A stretch of 64,000 nucleotides of DNA from Nodosilinea sp. FACHB-141 (GTDB lineage: Bacteria > Cyanobacteriota > Cyanobacteriia > Phormidesmidales > Phormidesmidaceae). The notes beneath the pieces were generated by a model that was not told the DNA's origin, did no database searches, and saw only the letters and a list, made by a program, of their open reading frames with translations. The position numbers and the translations under genes are program-made. Where the stretch lies: assembly GCF_014696135.1 (NCBI RefSeq), contig NZ_JACJPP010000025.1, positions 1-64,000 of the forward strand, given 5' to 3'. Position 1 is the first letter of the stretch. Each line of letters begins with the position of its first letter. Shown here in pieces: positions 17,803-27,254 of the stretch.

Positions 17803-18228
17803 CTATGACACGACCTCCGGCCCGCCTTCAATCTCTGATTCCATCCGCGAGATGGCTTTTTCGTAAACCCGCAAGCCCAATAAAACAAGGCGTACCAGCA
17901 TTTGGTCTGGGTTACGCTGACTTGCTTCCGCCAATTCCACAATGCGTTCTGTCGGGATATGTTCGTTAAACAGAACTAGATTCGCTTCCAGTTCATGAAT
18001 TAGAGGACGGCGGTGCTTTTGGGCACCTTCTCGCAGCTGTTGCCCTACGTCACTCGTGAGCAGCAGTTCCATGATTTCGGCCAGGAAGGGCGATCGCTTC
18101 CGGTTCCCCTCCGCCGTGCACTGAGCCTCGATCGCCTCCAACAGTTCAGCCGTCATGTAGAACGTCGGGCGGCATCCGCCCTCTGAGGCATCGGATGATT
18201 TGTCGTGAGGCACAGGCGACTTGACCAT
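17803..18228 (-). CDS. Ribbon-helix-helix (CopG-like) regulator candidate
   Basis: The 141-residue protein has an N-terminal region RPTFYMTAELLEAIEAQC...RSPFLAEIMELLL (about 20-57) that fits a ribbon-helix-helix fold: a beta strand followed by two helices with conserved hydrophobic spacing. The rest is helical and unknown. ATG 18228 was preferred over a TTG 21 bases upstream. The gene is divergent from the type IV secretion operon and shares a 490-base intergenic region with it that contains two inverted repeats. A role in controlling the conjugation operon, or in relaxosome function as an Arc-like accessory protein, is inferred from that position. Confidence 0.6.
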   Translation of the reverse strand: MVKSPVPHDKSSDASEGGCRPTFYMTAELLEAIEAQCTAEGNRKRSPFLAEIMELLLTSDVGQQLREGAQKHRRPLIHELEANLVLFNEHIPTERIVELAEASQRNPDQMLVRLVLLGLRVYEKAISRMESEIEGGPEVVS

Positions 18229-18539
18229 AAGGGATAGTAACGAGACCAACTGCCGCTATCCTAGCCTCCTACTTAAGTCGTCGAAAGCCAGCAGAACGTA
18301 GATTCACAGAACTCTAGAGCGGATGAAGTCAATCTCTTCACTGCTTCACATCCTCTTAATCAAGGATTTGTCATACTCCTGCCGACTGCGATTTACAAGC
18401 CAACCCCCGGTTTAACTTGCCAAAGCCTCGTCCTTGAAGCCCTTGAAGCTACTCATGGTCAAGCTCGCATTACAAGAATGTAAACAAATCTTAAGGGCTG
18501 CTTTACTTTCCGAGTTAGCTCATTCAGTATGACTAAGTA

Positions 18540-18584
18540 GTACTTTGAATACGAAAGTACGATAAAGATTGAGTCACTAATCTT
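18540..18584. promoter_or_regulatory. Two inverted repeats in the divergent control region
   Basis: Within the 490-base gap (18229-18718) between the regulator and the conjugation operon there are two perfect inverted repeats in a row: GTACTTT-N7-AAAGTAC (18540-18560) and AAGATT-N8-AATCTT (18565-18584). The rest of the gap shows no convincing gene. An upstream TTG (18608) could extend the first virB-like ORF, but the GGAG-preceded ATG at 18719 is better. The repeats are plausible operators for the ribbon-helix-helix protein or for another plasmid regulator. Confidence 0.45.
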
Positions 18585-18718
18585 GAGTTCCTGATAAAGT
18601 TCCGCGCTTGATCCTGGGGTGGCGAGACCAACGACCTGTTACCCGTAGCCGCAATCGTCCTACTCAATCTGTTCAGGGAGCAATCTACCTACGTCCTCAA
18701 TCTCTTGGAGTAGGAGAT

Positions 18719-19159
18719 ATGAATCTTGTATCTAACCGCCTGGGGCATCTACTGCCTCTATTTCAGCGCAGCCGTAAGACTCTTTCTAGAGCTGGAGATC
18801 AACTTGCCCGCTTCAAATTTCGTGGCCTCAGCGGCTGGACGCTGCTGGGCCTAGCCACCGGAATCTTGCTATTCATCAGCATTACCAGCCACGCCAACCC
18901 GGCTATGGCCCAGCTTTTCGACACCGTCGAAGGTGAAGCCCAGAATATCTTTGGGCAATACCTAGATGGCGACATCATCAGCTTCATGTTTGGCATCCTG
19001 CGCCTGGTGGTGTGGGTATCAGCCGTAGGCTTTGTGTTCTTCGCTGTCTACCAAGCGCAACGGGGCGAACAGTGGCAACCGCTACTGCAAAACGCCTTCA
19101 TCATCATTGCTGCCGTCGTTATTGTCGAGGGTCTGAGCCGATTGTTCTTTGGAGCCTGA
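18719..19159 (+). CDS. VirB2/TrbC-like pilin candidate
   Basis: The 146-residue protein has a basic N-terminus, a first hydrophobic stretch (about 37-57) ending in a signal-peptidase-like NPAMA-Q site, and then two membrane segments (about 83-103 and 122-138) with a short polar loop. This long leader plus two hairpin helices is the VirB2/TrbC pilin build. It is the first gene of the conjugation operon, as usual for virB2. The ATG at 18719 follows TTGGAG 8 bases upstream. Assignment is by layout and position; there is little sequence conservation in this family. Confidence 0.65.
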   Translation: MNLVSNRLGHLLPLFQRSRKTLSRAGDQLARFKFRGLSGWTLLGLATGILLFISITSHANPAMAQLFDTVEGEAQNIFGQYLDGDIISFMFGILRLVVWVSAVGFVFFAVYQAQRGEQWQPLLQNAFIIIAAVVIVEGLSRLFFGA

Positions 19160-19160
19160 G

Positions 19161-19469
19161 ATGAGCGATGACTCGCGCCTGTACTGCCCGGTTAACCCGA
19201 GCCTGGGCCGACAACCTTCTCTTGGCCCCATCCCAGCTAACCTGCTCGCCCCCTCGGGCGGCATCTTCGTCGGTTTCTACATCTTGATTGAAGTCTTACT
19301 CGGCCTGGGCTTTGTCCCATTTTTGCTGCTCAGCACCTGGGGCATTTCCACCTGGTGGGTAGTGGTCGGCGAAAAGACCTGGCTCTTTACCCACAAGTTT
19401 GTGCCCGTGCCCGACTGGAAACGGGGCCATGTGCCCTATCAGCGTCATTTATCCAACCACCATGAGTAA
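19161..19469 (+). CDS. VirB3-like membrane protein candidate
   Basis: The 102-residue protein has a short polar N-terminus and a long hydrophobic region at about 28-72, holding one or two membrane segments (GGIFVGFYILIEVLLGLGFV and the following PFLLLSTWGIS). Its length, topology and place between the pilin candidate and the VirB4 gene match VirB3. The ATG is two bases after the pilin gene stop, and the 3' end overlaps the VirB4 start by 8 bases, so translation is coupled. Confidence 0.6.
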   Translation: MSDDSRLYCPVNPSLGRQPSLGPIPANLLAPSGGIFVGFYILIEVLLGLGFVPFLLLSTWGISTWWVVVGEKTWLFTHKFVPVPDWKRGHVPYQRHLSNHHE

Positions 19470-22254
19470 ACCAAGGCTTGGAACGCAACGCTACCGCTTT
19501 CGCCCCTTTGAAGATGAATCGCACCTGGAATGTCTCTGCCGCCTGAACTTGCGCGGGCGCAACGTAGGGGCTTACTTGCTCAAGTACCAGCGGCAGTACA
19601 GCCTGGTGTTTGGTTTTCGCAGTCGGGGCATTCATACCCAACTGCAACCGGGGCAGGCAGAACCCACGTTGAAGCGACTGGAGGATGGGTTGAAGGGGTT
19701 TCGCCCCGGAGACCGTTTGCGCATTCACTGGCGGTCGTTTGCGGAGGACAATGATCGCCAACAGTCCCTCGAAACCCTGATTCAGACCACCAGCACCCTA
19801 GAAAGCCAGTTCCTACTGCTAGCCCAGCAACGCGCCACCCGCGACCTCACCACCGAGAAACAACGACAGCCAAAGCAGCTTTACCTGTTTGCTACCTACC
19901 CCATCGGGTCGGGTCAAGAGCAAAGTGCCGACCATGTTGAAAAATTACTGGCCTGGGTGGTCGCCCAGTACGACACCTTTAAAGGATTGAAGGAGCAGAA
20001 CCAGCAGCAGTCCTATGTGCAGCTTCTGACCCAAGGCTTTACTGATGGCTATCTGCACTGGGAGCAGCAGCTCAATGCCCGCATGGGTCTTCAGGTCACC
20101 CCGATGGGAACCGAGGACTTGTGGCAGTATCTCTGGGCTCAGTTCAATTCCACCTCTCTGCCACCGGTACCCCAGTGTTTGGAGCTGAGTGATGCGAAGC
20201 TCAGCGAACTGATCCACGATCCGCTGCACGCCACATCTCGCCTGATTCGCGGTGAGAACGGACAACCCAGCCATCCCAAAGCAGACCGTCAGTGGGTGCA
20301 GGTGAAAGGCAAATTCGTGGGAGCCGTGGTGCTGGAATCCAAGCCTGCCGGATTCACCACTCCCGAGCACCAGCTCTATTACCTGTGGCAAGCCCTGGCT
20401 CAATTCCCGGACTGCGAATGCGTCTGCGAACTGGCCGCAGCGGATCGCATGATGACCCGCGTCACCCTGCAAAGGCTGACCAAACAAAGTGTCACCGCTA
20501 CCTTCCGCGCCAACCTGCTGCGGGATGTGGATGTGGCCTCTCAAATGCGGATGAAGCAGGGGGTGGAAGCTCAAGAACGGATCTACGAAGGAGCGCTTCC
20601 CATTTGGATCAGCGGCCTGGTGCTGCTGCATCGGGATAGTCCAGAGTCGTTGGCTGAAGCCTGCCAAAAGCTCACCAACACCTTTCACCAGGGCGATTTT
20701 ATCCGAGAAACCGAGATTGCCTGGCAATTATGGCTCAGGTCACTGCCCATCGTGGGCGATCGCCTGATCGACGATGGCCGTAGACAGATGTACCTGACCA
20801 ACGAAGCCCCTGGGCTGATGCCGGTGGCTTGTCCCCGCACCATCGACAACCGGGGCATTGAGCTGATCACCCGCGACGGTCAGATGCCGGTCTATTTGGA
20901 CTTCGTCAACCAACACCGGGGGATGCTGATCTTCGGGGAGACTCGCAGTGGGAAGTCGGTGCTGGCGGCGGAGATCTTTGTGTGGGCGATCGCCAACGGC
21001 ATGAACGTTATCTCGTTGGACTACCCCAAACCCGATGGCACCACCACTTACACCGACCTGGTCAAGTTCTTCGGCGACCAGGGCGCTTATTTCGACATCG
21101 GCTCTGAGAGTAACAACCTGTTTCAAATCCCCGACCTGCGTAATCTGCCGGGCACCCAATGCCAAGAGCGCCTGGACGACTACAAAGAGTTTCTGGTTAA
21201 AGCCCTCGACACCATGGTGATGGGCACCGAGACCGACAACCAATTGGGCAAGCGGGTTCACACCGTGCTCTGGCAAGCGCTATCCACCTTTTTTGAAACC
21301 CCGCAGATCCTGACCCGCTATGATGTCGCGTTTGAATCGGGATTCGGCAGTCCTGATTGGCAGCAGATGCCGACCTTGTCCGATTTTGTCGAGACCGTCG
21401 CCAACCTGGATCTGGAGGTGGAATCTGCTCTCTTGAACGAAGCTGTCGCTACCATCCTGCTGGAACTGCGGGGCTGGCTCTCCAGCCGGGTGGGCAAAGC
21501 CATCTCCCAGCCTTCCACCATTCGCACCGATGCTCAACTCACCGTCTTTGCTCTCCGCAACGTCGGCGACAACATCGAAGCGGCGGTACTGGCCCTCTCC
21601 GCCCAATCCATGGCCTTCCGCCGCGCGCTGGAAGTTTCCGACTCCCTGCTGGCCATTGATGAGAGTCCCATTCTGTTCAAGTACAACGGCATCGCCCAGA
21701 TCATCGGCCAGGTCTGCGCCAACGGAGCCAAATCCGGCATTCGGCCCCTGATTATCGGCCAAGACCCTGACACCATTGCTCAATCTGTCGCCGGGTCGCA
21801 GATTCTGCAAAACCTCAATACTCGGTTGGTAGGAGCCATCCAGCCCAACGCCCTACCCTCCTACCAGCGGCTCTTTGGCTACGACCCGAGTTTGCTGCGG
21901 CCTAACACCGAAGAATCTTTCCGCATCAGCCCCGGTCGGCTCTGTTCTCACTGGCTGCTCGATGCCGATGCCAGGCTTACCCCCTGCGCCCACTATCCTT
22001 CTCGCGAGTTGCTAGGAGCTGTCGCCAATAACCCCAAAGAACAGCGAGCACGCCAGCGGGTGTTATCCCAGCACCCCAACAAATTTGCCGGGTATGCCGC
22101 TTTTGCTAAGGCCTACGTTCAGGCGCTGCACAGTGGCCAGTCCCTCGACACCATTGCGCCCGCCACCTCTCAGTTTGAACTAATTCATTCAGCGGCTGAG
22201 CCAGCTCCCAACGGTCATCAACCTCAATCTTCAACATCTCGGAGGTCATCATGA
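19462..22254 (+). CDS. virB4: VirB4/TraC-like conjugation ATPase
   Basis: The 930-residue protein is the large cytoplasmic ATPase of type IV secretion. The N-terminal half is a TraC-type domain without recognisable catalytic motifs. The C-terminal half holds Walker A (FGETRSGKSVLAAE, about 488-501), a GSESNNLFQIPD segment and Walker B LLAIDESPIL (about 729-738), with a GLIIGQDP-like segment after it (read here as PLIIGQDPDT). Length is typical for VirB4. I chose the ATG at 19462 (MSKPRLGTQRYRF) rather than upstream codons because it overlaps the previous gene in the usual coupled way. It powers pilus assembly and substrate transfer at the inner membrane. Confidence 0.88.
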   Translation: MSKPRLGTQRYRFRPFEDESHLECLCRLNLRGRNVGAYLLKYQRQYSLVFGFRSRGIHTQLQPGQAEPTLKRLEDGLKGFRPGDRLRIHWRSFAEDNDRQQSLETLIQTTSTLESQFLLLAQQRATRDLTTEKQRQPKQLYLFATYPIGSGQEQSADHVEKLLAWVVAQYDTFKGLKEQNQQQSYVQLLTQGFTDGYLHWEQQLNARMGLQVTPMGTEDLWQYLWAQFNSTSLPPVPQCLELSDAKLSELIHDPLHATSRLIRGENGQPSHPKADRQWVQVKGKFVGAVVLESKPAGFTTPEHQLYYLWQALAQFPDCECVCELAAADRMMTRVTLQRLTKQSVTATFRANLLRDVDVASQMRMKQGVEAQERIYEGALPIWISGLVLLHRDSPESLAEACQKLTNTFHQGDFIRETEIAWQLWLRSLPIVGDRLIDDGRRQMYLTNEAPGLMPVACPRTIDNRGIELITRDGQMPVYLDFVNQHRGMLIFGETRSGKSVLAAEIFVWAIANGMNVISLDYPKPDGTTTYTDLVKFFGDQGAYFDIGSESNNLFQIPDLRNLPGTQCQERLDDYKEFLVKALDTMVMGTETDNQLGKRVHTVLWQALSTFFETPQILTRYDVAFESGFGSPDWQQMPTLSDFVETVANLDLEVESALLNEAVATILLELRGWLSSRVGKAISQPSTIRTDAQLTVFALRNVGDNIEAAVLALSAQSMAFRRALEVSDSLLAIDESPILFKYNGIAQIIGQVCANGAKSGIRPLIIGQDPDTIAQSVAGSQILQNLNTRLVGAIQPNALPSYQRLFGYDPSLLRPNTEESFRISPGRLCSHWLLDADARLTPCAHYPSRELLGAVANNPKEQRARQRVLSQHPNKFAGYAAFAKAYVQALHSGQSLDTIAPATSQFELIHSAAEPAPNGHQPQSSTSRRSS

Positions 22255-23060
22255 CAACTCAATCAAAACGCCAACCAATTCGCTATCGCTGTATCCTCGG
22301 CACCAGCCTCAGCCTCGGCCTACTCGGCATCAGCACGGCTCGTGCTTCCCTCCAACCCGGCGGCTGGGGCCAGCAGTGGCAAGACTGGGCAACAGAAAAC
22401 CTGTCCAATCCTTTAGAAGACATCCTGGCCCAAATCGAGGAAACCACAGCCCTGGCCGAAGAAACCTTGCAGTCCGTTCTAGGCGACCAGTGGGAAGCGC
22501 TGAAAACAGCCTTGGGCAGCAACCTGCCCGACCCTAGCCGAGTACGGATGGAAGACGCTGTTCCCATCCAAAGCATCCTCGGTACTGACCCCACCACCCA
22601 ACAGCGCGAGCTAGCCAACCGATACGACCAGGAGGTTGCCCGCTCAATGGCCTCGCCCTGGCTGGGCGATCAGGGCCAAACTCGATTATCCAATCAAGCT
22701 GAACAGACCACGGCTCTTTTAGAAGGGAGTCAGGCCCGCACCCAGCAGGCGCAGTCCATGGCCGAAGAAGCCCAAAGCATGAACGTCACCCAAGACGTGA
22801 TGAAGCAAAATGCTCAGATTCAGGCGTCCGTGGCAGCCCTGCTCCATGAACAGACCCAGCTCACCGCCGAAAACAATACGACGCTGACACAGCTCCACCA
22901 GCTTCAGGGGATGCTCACCCAGCTCGCCGCCAATACCAGCGAAGGCATTGATGAAACCAACCGCCGCGAACGGGTGGAGCGGCAGATTTCGATCTCCGGC
23001 TCCGCCCAAGCTCCGATCTATATCCCCGGTGCCCTAGGTACTGACACGTCTGGAAACTAA
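22251..23060 (+). CDS. VirB5/TrbJ-like exported coiled-coil protein
   Basis: The 269-residue protein has an N-terminal signal peptide (hydrophobic stretch LGTSLSLGLLGISTARA, about 16-32). A mostly helical body has coiled-coil-like heptads from about 150 to 235 (AEEAQSM..., LLHEQTQLTAENNTTLTQLH). That layout and its place just after virB4 fit VirB5/TrbJ, the minor pilus-tip protein. The start overlaps the virB4 stop as ATGA. The match is structural rather than by clear sequence motif. Confidence 0.62.
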   Translation: MTTQSKRQPIRYRCILGTSLSLGLLGISTARASLQPGGWGQQWQDWATENLSNPLEDILAQIEETTALAEETLQSVLGDQWEALKTALGSNLPDPSRVRMEDAVPIQSILGTDPTTQQRELANRYDQEVARSMASPWLGDQGQTRLSNQAEQTTALLEGSQARTQQAQSMAEEAQSMNVTQDVMKQNAQIQASVAALLHEQTQLTAENNTTLTQLHQLQGMLTQLAANTSEGIDETNRRERVERQISISGSAQAPIYIPGALGTDTSGN

Positions 23061-23066
23061 CGAGCC

Positions 23067-24185
23067 ATGCTCAACGCTCTCCTACCATCAAGTATCGTCC
23101 CCCTGGCCCAAGTCACAGGCGGCGTCGGCATCATTGACGACAGCGTGCAGCAACTGGAAGCGGTGCAGCAGGCCTGGGATGCCCGTTGGCAAGATATCTT
23201 CGCCAGCAGCAGCGGCCTGTATCTGGGCATCAACCAGTTTGCCTCGATCATTCTGGTGGGTGCCTTCCTCTTCTTTGCCGTGGGCTGGGTGAAAGAGGCC
23301 ATCGAGCGAGGCATTTTCCCGGCCCTACCCAATGTGCTCTGGGTGCTGACCATCGCTGTGCTGCTCTTCAACAATGGCGCTTTGCTAGGTTCCGCTACCC
23401 TCGGTATCCGCAACCTGATCAACGCTCAAACCCAAACGGTGCTCCAGGTGCAGGTAGGCGAGGTGTCAATGCTGGAAGCTCTCAACGATGTGATTCTGTC
23501 TCAACAGGCTAAGGCCGTGATTCAGCAAGAATATGCCGCCTGCGATGCCCAAACCGGGCAAGCCCAGGTGGACTGTTTCATCCGTGCCGGGGAACGTGCT
23601 CAGCAGCGGCTGGAAGAAGAATACCGTTCCCGAGGGTTTTGGAGTGCAGGCCTACAACGACTGTGGAGTCGAGTGCAGCAGATCAGCCAGCAGGTGGAGC
23701 AGGTCTACCAATCTGGCGAAGCGCCCGTTGGAGGCAATCCCCTGGCCGACATTCTGGTGGGAACTGTGCTGCAAACCAGCAGCCAAGCGCTGGCGGAGCA
23801 GTTTCTCAAGGGCTGGCAGTGGGCCTTTGCCAATCTGTTGGAAATGGCGATGCTGCTGACTGGGTTGATTGGTCCCATCGCGGTCGCGGGTTCTGTTGTG
23901 CCGCTTCAGGGTCGTCCGTTGTGGTCATGGCTGGTGGGCTTTTTCAGTCTGGGCATGGCCAAGTTTTCCTACAACGTCATCGTCGGTCTGGCGGCCACGG
24001 TGGTCGTAGCCGCCGATGCCCAGACCTCCAGCGACTTTGGTTTTTTGCTGCTAATCTCCATCCTGGCTCCGGTGCTTGCCCTGGCCATTGCTGGAGGGGC
24101 TGGGATGGCGGTCTTTCGCGGTGTTTCTGGTGGGGTGACCCGACTGATTGCGGTCGGCACCTCTGCAATTCCCATTCCGAGGTAA
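23067..24185 (+). CDS. VirB6/TrbL-like polytopic membrane protein
   Basis: The 372-residue protein has a periplasm-like N-terminus and at least five hydrophobic segments (about 50-72, 84-106, 262-285, 292-318, 322-352). A polar helical domain of about 150 residues sits between the second and third. This is the VirB6/TrbL layout. It follows the VirB5-like gene by 6 bases. VirB6 forms part of the inner-membrane channel for the transferred DNA strand. Confidence 0.72.
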   Translation: MLNALLPSSIVPLAQVTGGVGIIDDSVQQLEAVQQAWDARWQDIFASSSGLYLGINQFASIILVGAFLFFAVGWVKEAIERGIFPALPNVLWVLTIAVLLFNNGALLGSATLGIRNLINAQTQTVLQVQVGEVSMLEALNDVILSQQAKAVIQQEYAACDAQTGQAQVDCFIRAGERAQQRLEEEYRSRGFWSAGLQRLWSRVQQISQQVEQVYQSGEAPVGGNPLADILVGTVLQTSSQALAEQFLKGWQWAFANLLEMAMLLTGLIGPIAVAGSVVPLQGRPLWSWLVGFFSLGMAKFSYNVIVGLAATVVVAADAQTSSDFGFLLLISILAPVLALAIAGGAGMAVFRGVSGGVTRLIAVGTSAIPIPR

Positions 24186-24188
24186 GTG

Positions 24189-24935
24189 ATGGAACTGCTT
24201 GAATTTAGCCGTAAGGTGAAACGACCTCGTATCCATTCCAGCGATATTCTGCCCCTGGCCTTTGCTGGGCTGTCGGTGGGGGTGATTGTTTTCGCGTTGT
24301 CTCTTTTGTGGCTGGCGGTATCCGTATCGCGGCTGGCCAACCAGAAGCCGCCGACTTTGGTACAGCAGGTGGATGGTCGTGCCTTCTCGGTGCGCCCTGC
24401 CGACTACCGCCACCGGGAACCCGAGGTGATTCGTCAGGTGGTCTCGACCTGGGCAATGATGACCTTCACCTGGGGCAAGCTGCCGGGGGAGGGGGAGAAA
24501 GCTGTTGATGAAGGGGTTAAAGTTGCCGGGCGCGATCGGGTGTCTAAAGCTGCCTGGGAAGCCTCGTTTCTGCTGGCCCCCGACTTCCGCGATGCCTTTC
24601 TGCAAACGCTGGCTACCGAAGTGATTCCTGAGGGTGTCTTCGACGGGCAGGTGTCAGCGGTCTTGATTCCCCAGCACATCTCCCCACCCCAAGCGATTGG
24701 CGAGGGCCGCTGGCAGGTGGATCTGGTGGCCACCCGAGTGGTGTTTGAAGCTGCTAACCCCGCTGGGACAACCCTGAATTTTAACCGACGCATCACGGTG
24801 CGAGCCGTTGAACCCACCGATAAACCCCTGATTCCCGATGCGTCAGAGTACCAGGCGGTGGCCTACCGCCTGTTGGAGAGCGGGGTGCAGATTGAAGCGA
24901 TTCAACCTATTCAACCAGAGGACGTGAGCCGATGA
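24189..24935 (+). CDS. VirB8/TrbF-like bitopic protein
   Basis: The 248-residue protein has a short cytoplasmic N-terminus, one strong membrane segment (about 19-47) and a soluble domain of about 190 residues with alternating helix and strand, as in the NTF2-like periplasmic domain of VirB8. The ATG at 24189 lies one base after the in-frame GTG at 24186, and either may be used. The 3' end overlaps the next gene (ATGA). VirB8 nucleates the inner-membrane complex. Confidence 0.65.
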   Translation: MELLEFSRKVKRPRIHSSDILPLAFAGLSVGVIVFALSLLWLAVSVSRLANQKPPTLVQQVDGRAFSVRPADYRHREPEVIRQVVSTWAMMTFTWGKLPGEGEKAVDEGVKVAGRDRVSKAAWEASFLLAPDFRDAFLQTLATEVIPEGVFDGQVSAVLIPQHISPPQAIGEGRWQVDLVATRVVFEAANPAGTTLNFNRRITVRAVEPTDKPLIPDASEYQAVAYRLLESGVQIEAIQPIQPEDVSR

Positions 24936-26524
24936 GTCCCCTCCCAGAACCTAACCTGGATACTCTGCGCGAGATGATGGGCGCACCCGATCTCGCAGAA
25001 CCGCTGGTGGCTGAGGAAGCGTTCTCAGAGCCCGTGCAGTCTGAGCGTCCCTTCTGGAAGCTGCCAGTGCCGAAGCTGGTGTTGATTGGTTCGGCCCTGG
25101 TGCCGGTCTTTGCTTTGGCAGGCGTCTTCATTGCAGGCAGCCGTCAGGGCGATACGCCCGGTACGACGACAACTCTGCCAGAAGCCAATCCAACGGAAGC
25201 CCAGCCTCAGACGGTGGAAGCTGAACTGGAGCAGGCTAGAGCAGAGATTGCTGCCCTCAAAGCCCAGATGGCGTTGGAAGATCAGGGGGCGGTACAGACG
25301 ACAACCTCAGGCGCACCGCCTCGTCCGACTACGACACCAACACCTTCACCACCCACGTCGGTGGCAACGCCACCTAGACCAACGTCTCAACCCGTCGCAT
25401 CAGCTCCTCCACCCACTATTTCAGCAAGACCAGCCTCCCCAGCCGTCAGCTATCCCGCCCCAACGCCTCGCCTACAACCAGCGGCGACAGCGACCCCTGT
25501 GGTTTCTCGCCCGTCAGCAGTTCCTGCGGCCCCAACCTCAGCGGCGGCTCCTGCGGTTGATCTGGTAGAGCGCTGGCAACAGCTGGCTCAGGTGGGAAGC
25601 TACGGAAGCTTGCCCCTGCCCGAGGAGTCCGCTGAACCTGCCTCAGTGCCCGAGCCTGTGGCTCAAGCGCAATTTGCCTCTGCCACGACCCTACCTCCGG
25701 CACCGGCTCCCGTCAGTCCGCCAGAATCCATACCAGCGGAGGCAACCCCTGAATTTTCAACCGCTGAGGTGCCTGACTTGGAAGGGGTAGCCGATCCTGA
25801 GGAGCTAGCGACAGCTGATGTGGAGGAACTGTCTCCACCCGCTATTCTCACCACCGCTGAAGAGCGCATTCTTCAACCGCCCTCAATTCCAGCCTCTCTA
25901 GTCGCAGGGACACAATCCAACGGTTCTCTAGCAACGCCGGTCATCTTGGATAGCACCGCTGAAGGCAATAACCTGCTGGTCGTGCTTTCAGAACCGCTGG
26001 TTGATAGCCAGGGCCAAGTGGCAATTCCCGCTGGGGGCGAACTGGTGGTACAGGTGGAAGCGGTTTCTGATAGCGGCCTGGTGCAGCTTTCCGCTACTCA
26101 GGCGATCTGGAATGACCAGGGTCAATCTCGCGAACTGGTGCTGCCCCAGGGCGTGATCCAGATCCGGGGCCAGGGCGGGACACCGCTTCAGGCCGAAGCC
26201 TATGACGACATTGGCCCCGGTATTGCGGCGATGGATGCGGGTCAATTTGCCCTGGGTTCGATTCGTCGGGCCAGTGAACTCTATACCCGGCCCAATACTC
26301 GGGTTGAAACTGGCAGTGGGTCAACTGTGGTAACAAGCGAAAATCCGGCTCCGAATGTGTTGGCCGGGGTATTGGAGGGAGGGACTGACGCCATTCTCGA
26401 CACCATTACTGAGCGCAATCAGCGGGCGATTGAGGAGTTGGAGCAGCGGCCCCGCATTGCCTATATCGAGGCCGGTCGGCCTGTGCAGGTATTCGTCAAT
26501 CAATCGATGCAGATGCCGATTTGA
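24932..26524 (+). CDS. virB10: VirB10/TrbI-like envelope-spanning protein
   Basis: The 530-residue protein has a cytoplasmic N-terminus, one membrane segment (about 46-69), a short coiled region (AELEQARAEIAALKAQM, about 90-110) and a long Pro/Thr/Ala-rich linker (about 117-300). A beta-rich C-terminal domain carries the VirB10-type segments ILDSTAEGNNLLVVLSEPLV and VAIPAGGELVVQV. This matches VirB10, which bridges inner and outer membranes. The start overlaps the VirB8-like stop. Confidence 0.78.
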   Translation: MSPLPEPNLDTLREMMGAPDLAEPLVAEEAFSEPVQSERPFWKLPVPKLVLIGSALVPVFALAGVFIAGSRQGDTPGTTTTLPEANPTEAQPQTVEAELEQARAEIAALKAQMALEDQGAVQTTTSGAPPRPTTTPTPSPPTSVATPPRPTSQPVASAPPPTISARPASPAVSYPAPTPRLQPAATATPVVSRPSAVPAAPTSAAAPAVDLVERWQQLAQVGSYGSLPLPEESAEPASVPEPVAQAQFASATTLPPAPAPVSPPESIPAEATPEFSTAEVPDLEGVADPEELATADVEELSPPAILTTAEERILQPPSIPASLVAGTQSNGSLATPVILDSTAEGNNLLVVLSEPLVDSQGQVAIPAGGELVVQVEAVSDSGLVQLSATQAIWNDQGQSRELVLPQGVIQIRGQGGTPLQAEAYDDIGPGIAAMDAGQFALGSIRRASELYTRPNTRVETGSGSTVVTSENPAPNVLAGVLEGGTDAILDTITERNQRAIEELEQRPRIAYIEAGRPVQVFVNQSMQMPI

Positions 26525-26534
26525 GAACAGGAAA

Positions 26535-27251
26535 ATGATTCGACATTGGAAAACACTGATCCTATCCCTGGCTTTGGCAGGTCTCTCTACTCCAGCCTGG
26601 GCACAGGCCACCCGCACTATTTCAAACCGAGCTGCCAGAGGTGATCATGCCCCGGTCACCGTTGAGCTTCATCCAGGTCATGGGGTCACGCTCAACTTTC
26701 GCCCGGTAGGCGCGGTTGTGCATCGCGCCTGGCTCGATGATCCGTCTCAGGTGACGCTGAATTTTGACGATACTCGCTGCGCATTAGTAGCGGCACCGGG
26801 GGAGTGTGCAGCGACGGTAGTCCATCTGCGGCGGATTCAGCCCCTGGCCTTTCCAGGTTTACCTGCCACAGCGACGACCACGCTGACGGTCGTAACCGAT
26901 AGCGACCTCTATACCTTTCAACTGGCCTTTCCTCAGTCAGGCGCACCCGCCTACAGCATTTTGGCGGTTCAACCCGATGCCCCGTCACCCTATGCCAGCG
27001 CCATTTTGACGACCCAGATCGCTAGCCCTGCCGGGGTGCAGTGGGTCGAGAGAGGGCTGCTCGAAGCTCAGCGTCGCAATCTGGTGGCAACTGGAGATCC
27101 ACTCTGGGAACGAATTCAAGCCCTGCTGGAGCACCTCAGGCTGGGCCGACCACTGAGGGAATCCGCGCAAACTGCCGGGGTATCCGAAGCCTTGGTGGTG
27201 CGCCTAGTGGAGTTAGGCCGATCTGATTCTGGACTCACCCAAGGGAGATAA
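26535..27251 (+). CDS. VirB9/TraK-like secreted protein
   Basis: The 238-residue protein has a clear signal peptide (LILSLALAGLSTPAWAQA, cleavage near residue 24). A beta-rich domain with VTLNFRPVGAVVHRAWLDDP is followed by a helical C-terminus. The beta domain recalls the N-terminal domain of VirB9/TraK, the outer-membrane partner of VirB10. Its place after, not before, virB10 is unusual for virB loci. I took the ATG at 26535 because the upstream open frame overlaps virB10 and lacks a signal. It should act in the outer-membrane core complex. Confidence 0.55.
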   Translation: MIRHWKTLILSLALAGLSTPAWAQATRTISNRAARGDHAPVTVELHPGHGVTLNFRPVGAVVHRAWLDDPSQVTLNFDDTRCALVAAPGECAATVVHLRRIQPLAFPGLPATATTTLTVVTDSDLYTFQLAFPQSGAPAYSILAVQPDAPSPYASAILTTQIASPAGVQWVERGLLEAQRRNLVATGDPLWERIQALLEHLRLGRPLRESAQTAGVSEALVVRLVELGRSDSGLTQGR

Positions 27252-27254
27252 CCC

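Noticed and set aside
20740..21276. Minus-strand open frame opposite the VirB4 gene
   Set aside because: It mirrors the coding frame of a clear ATPase gene with Walker motifs; its composition is typical of an antisense shadow.
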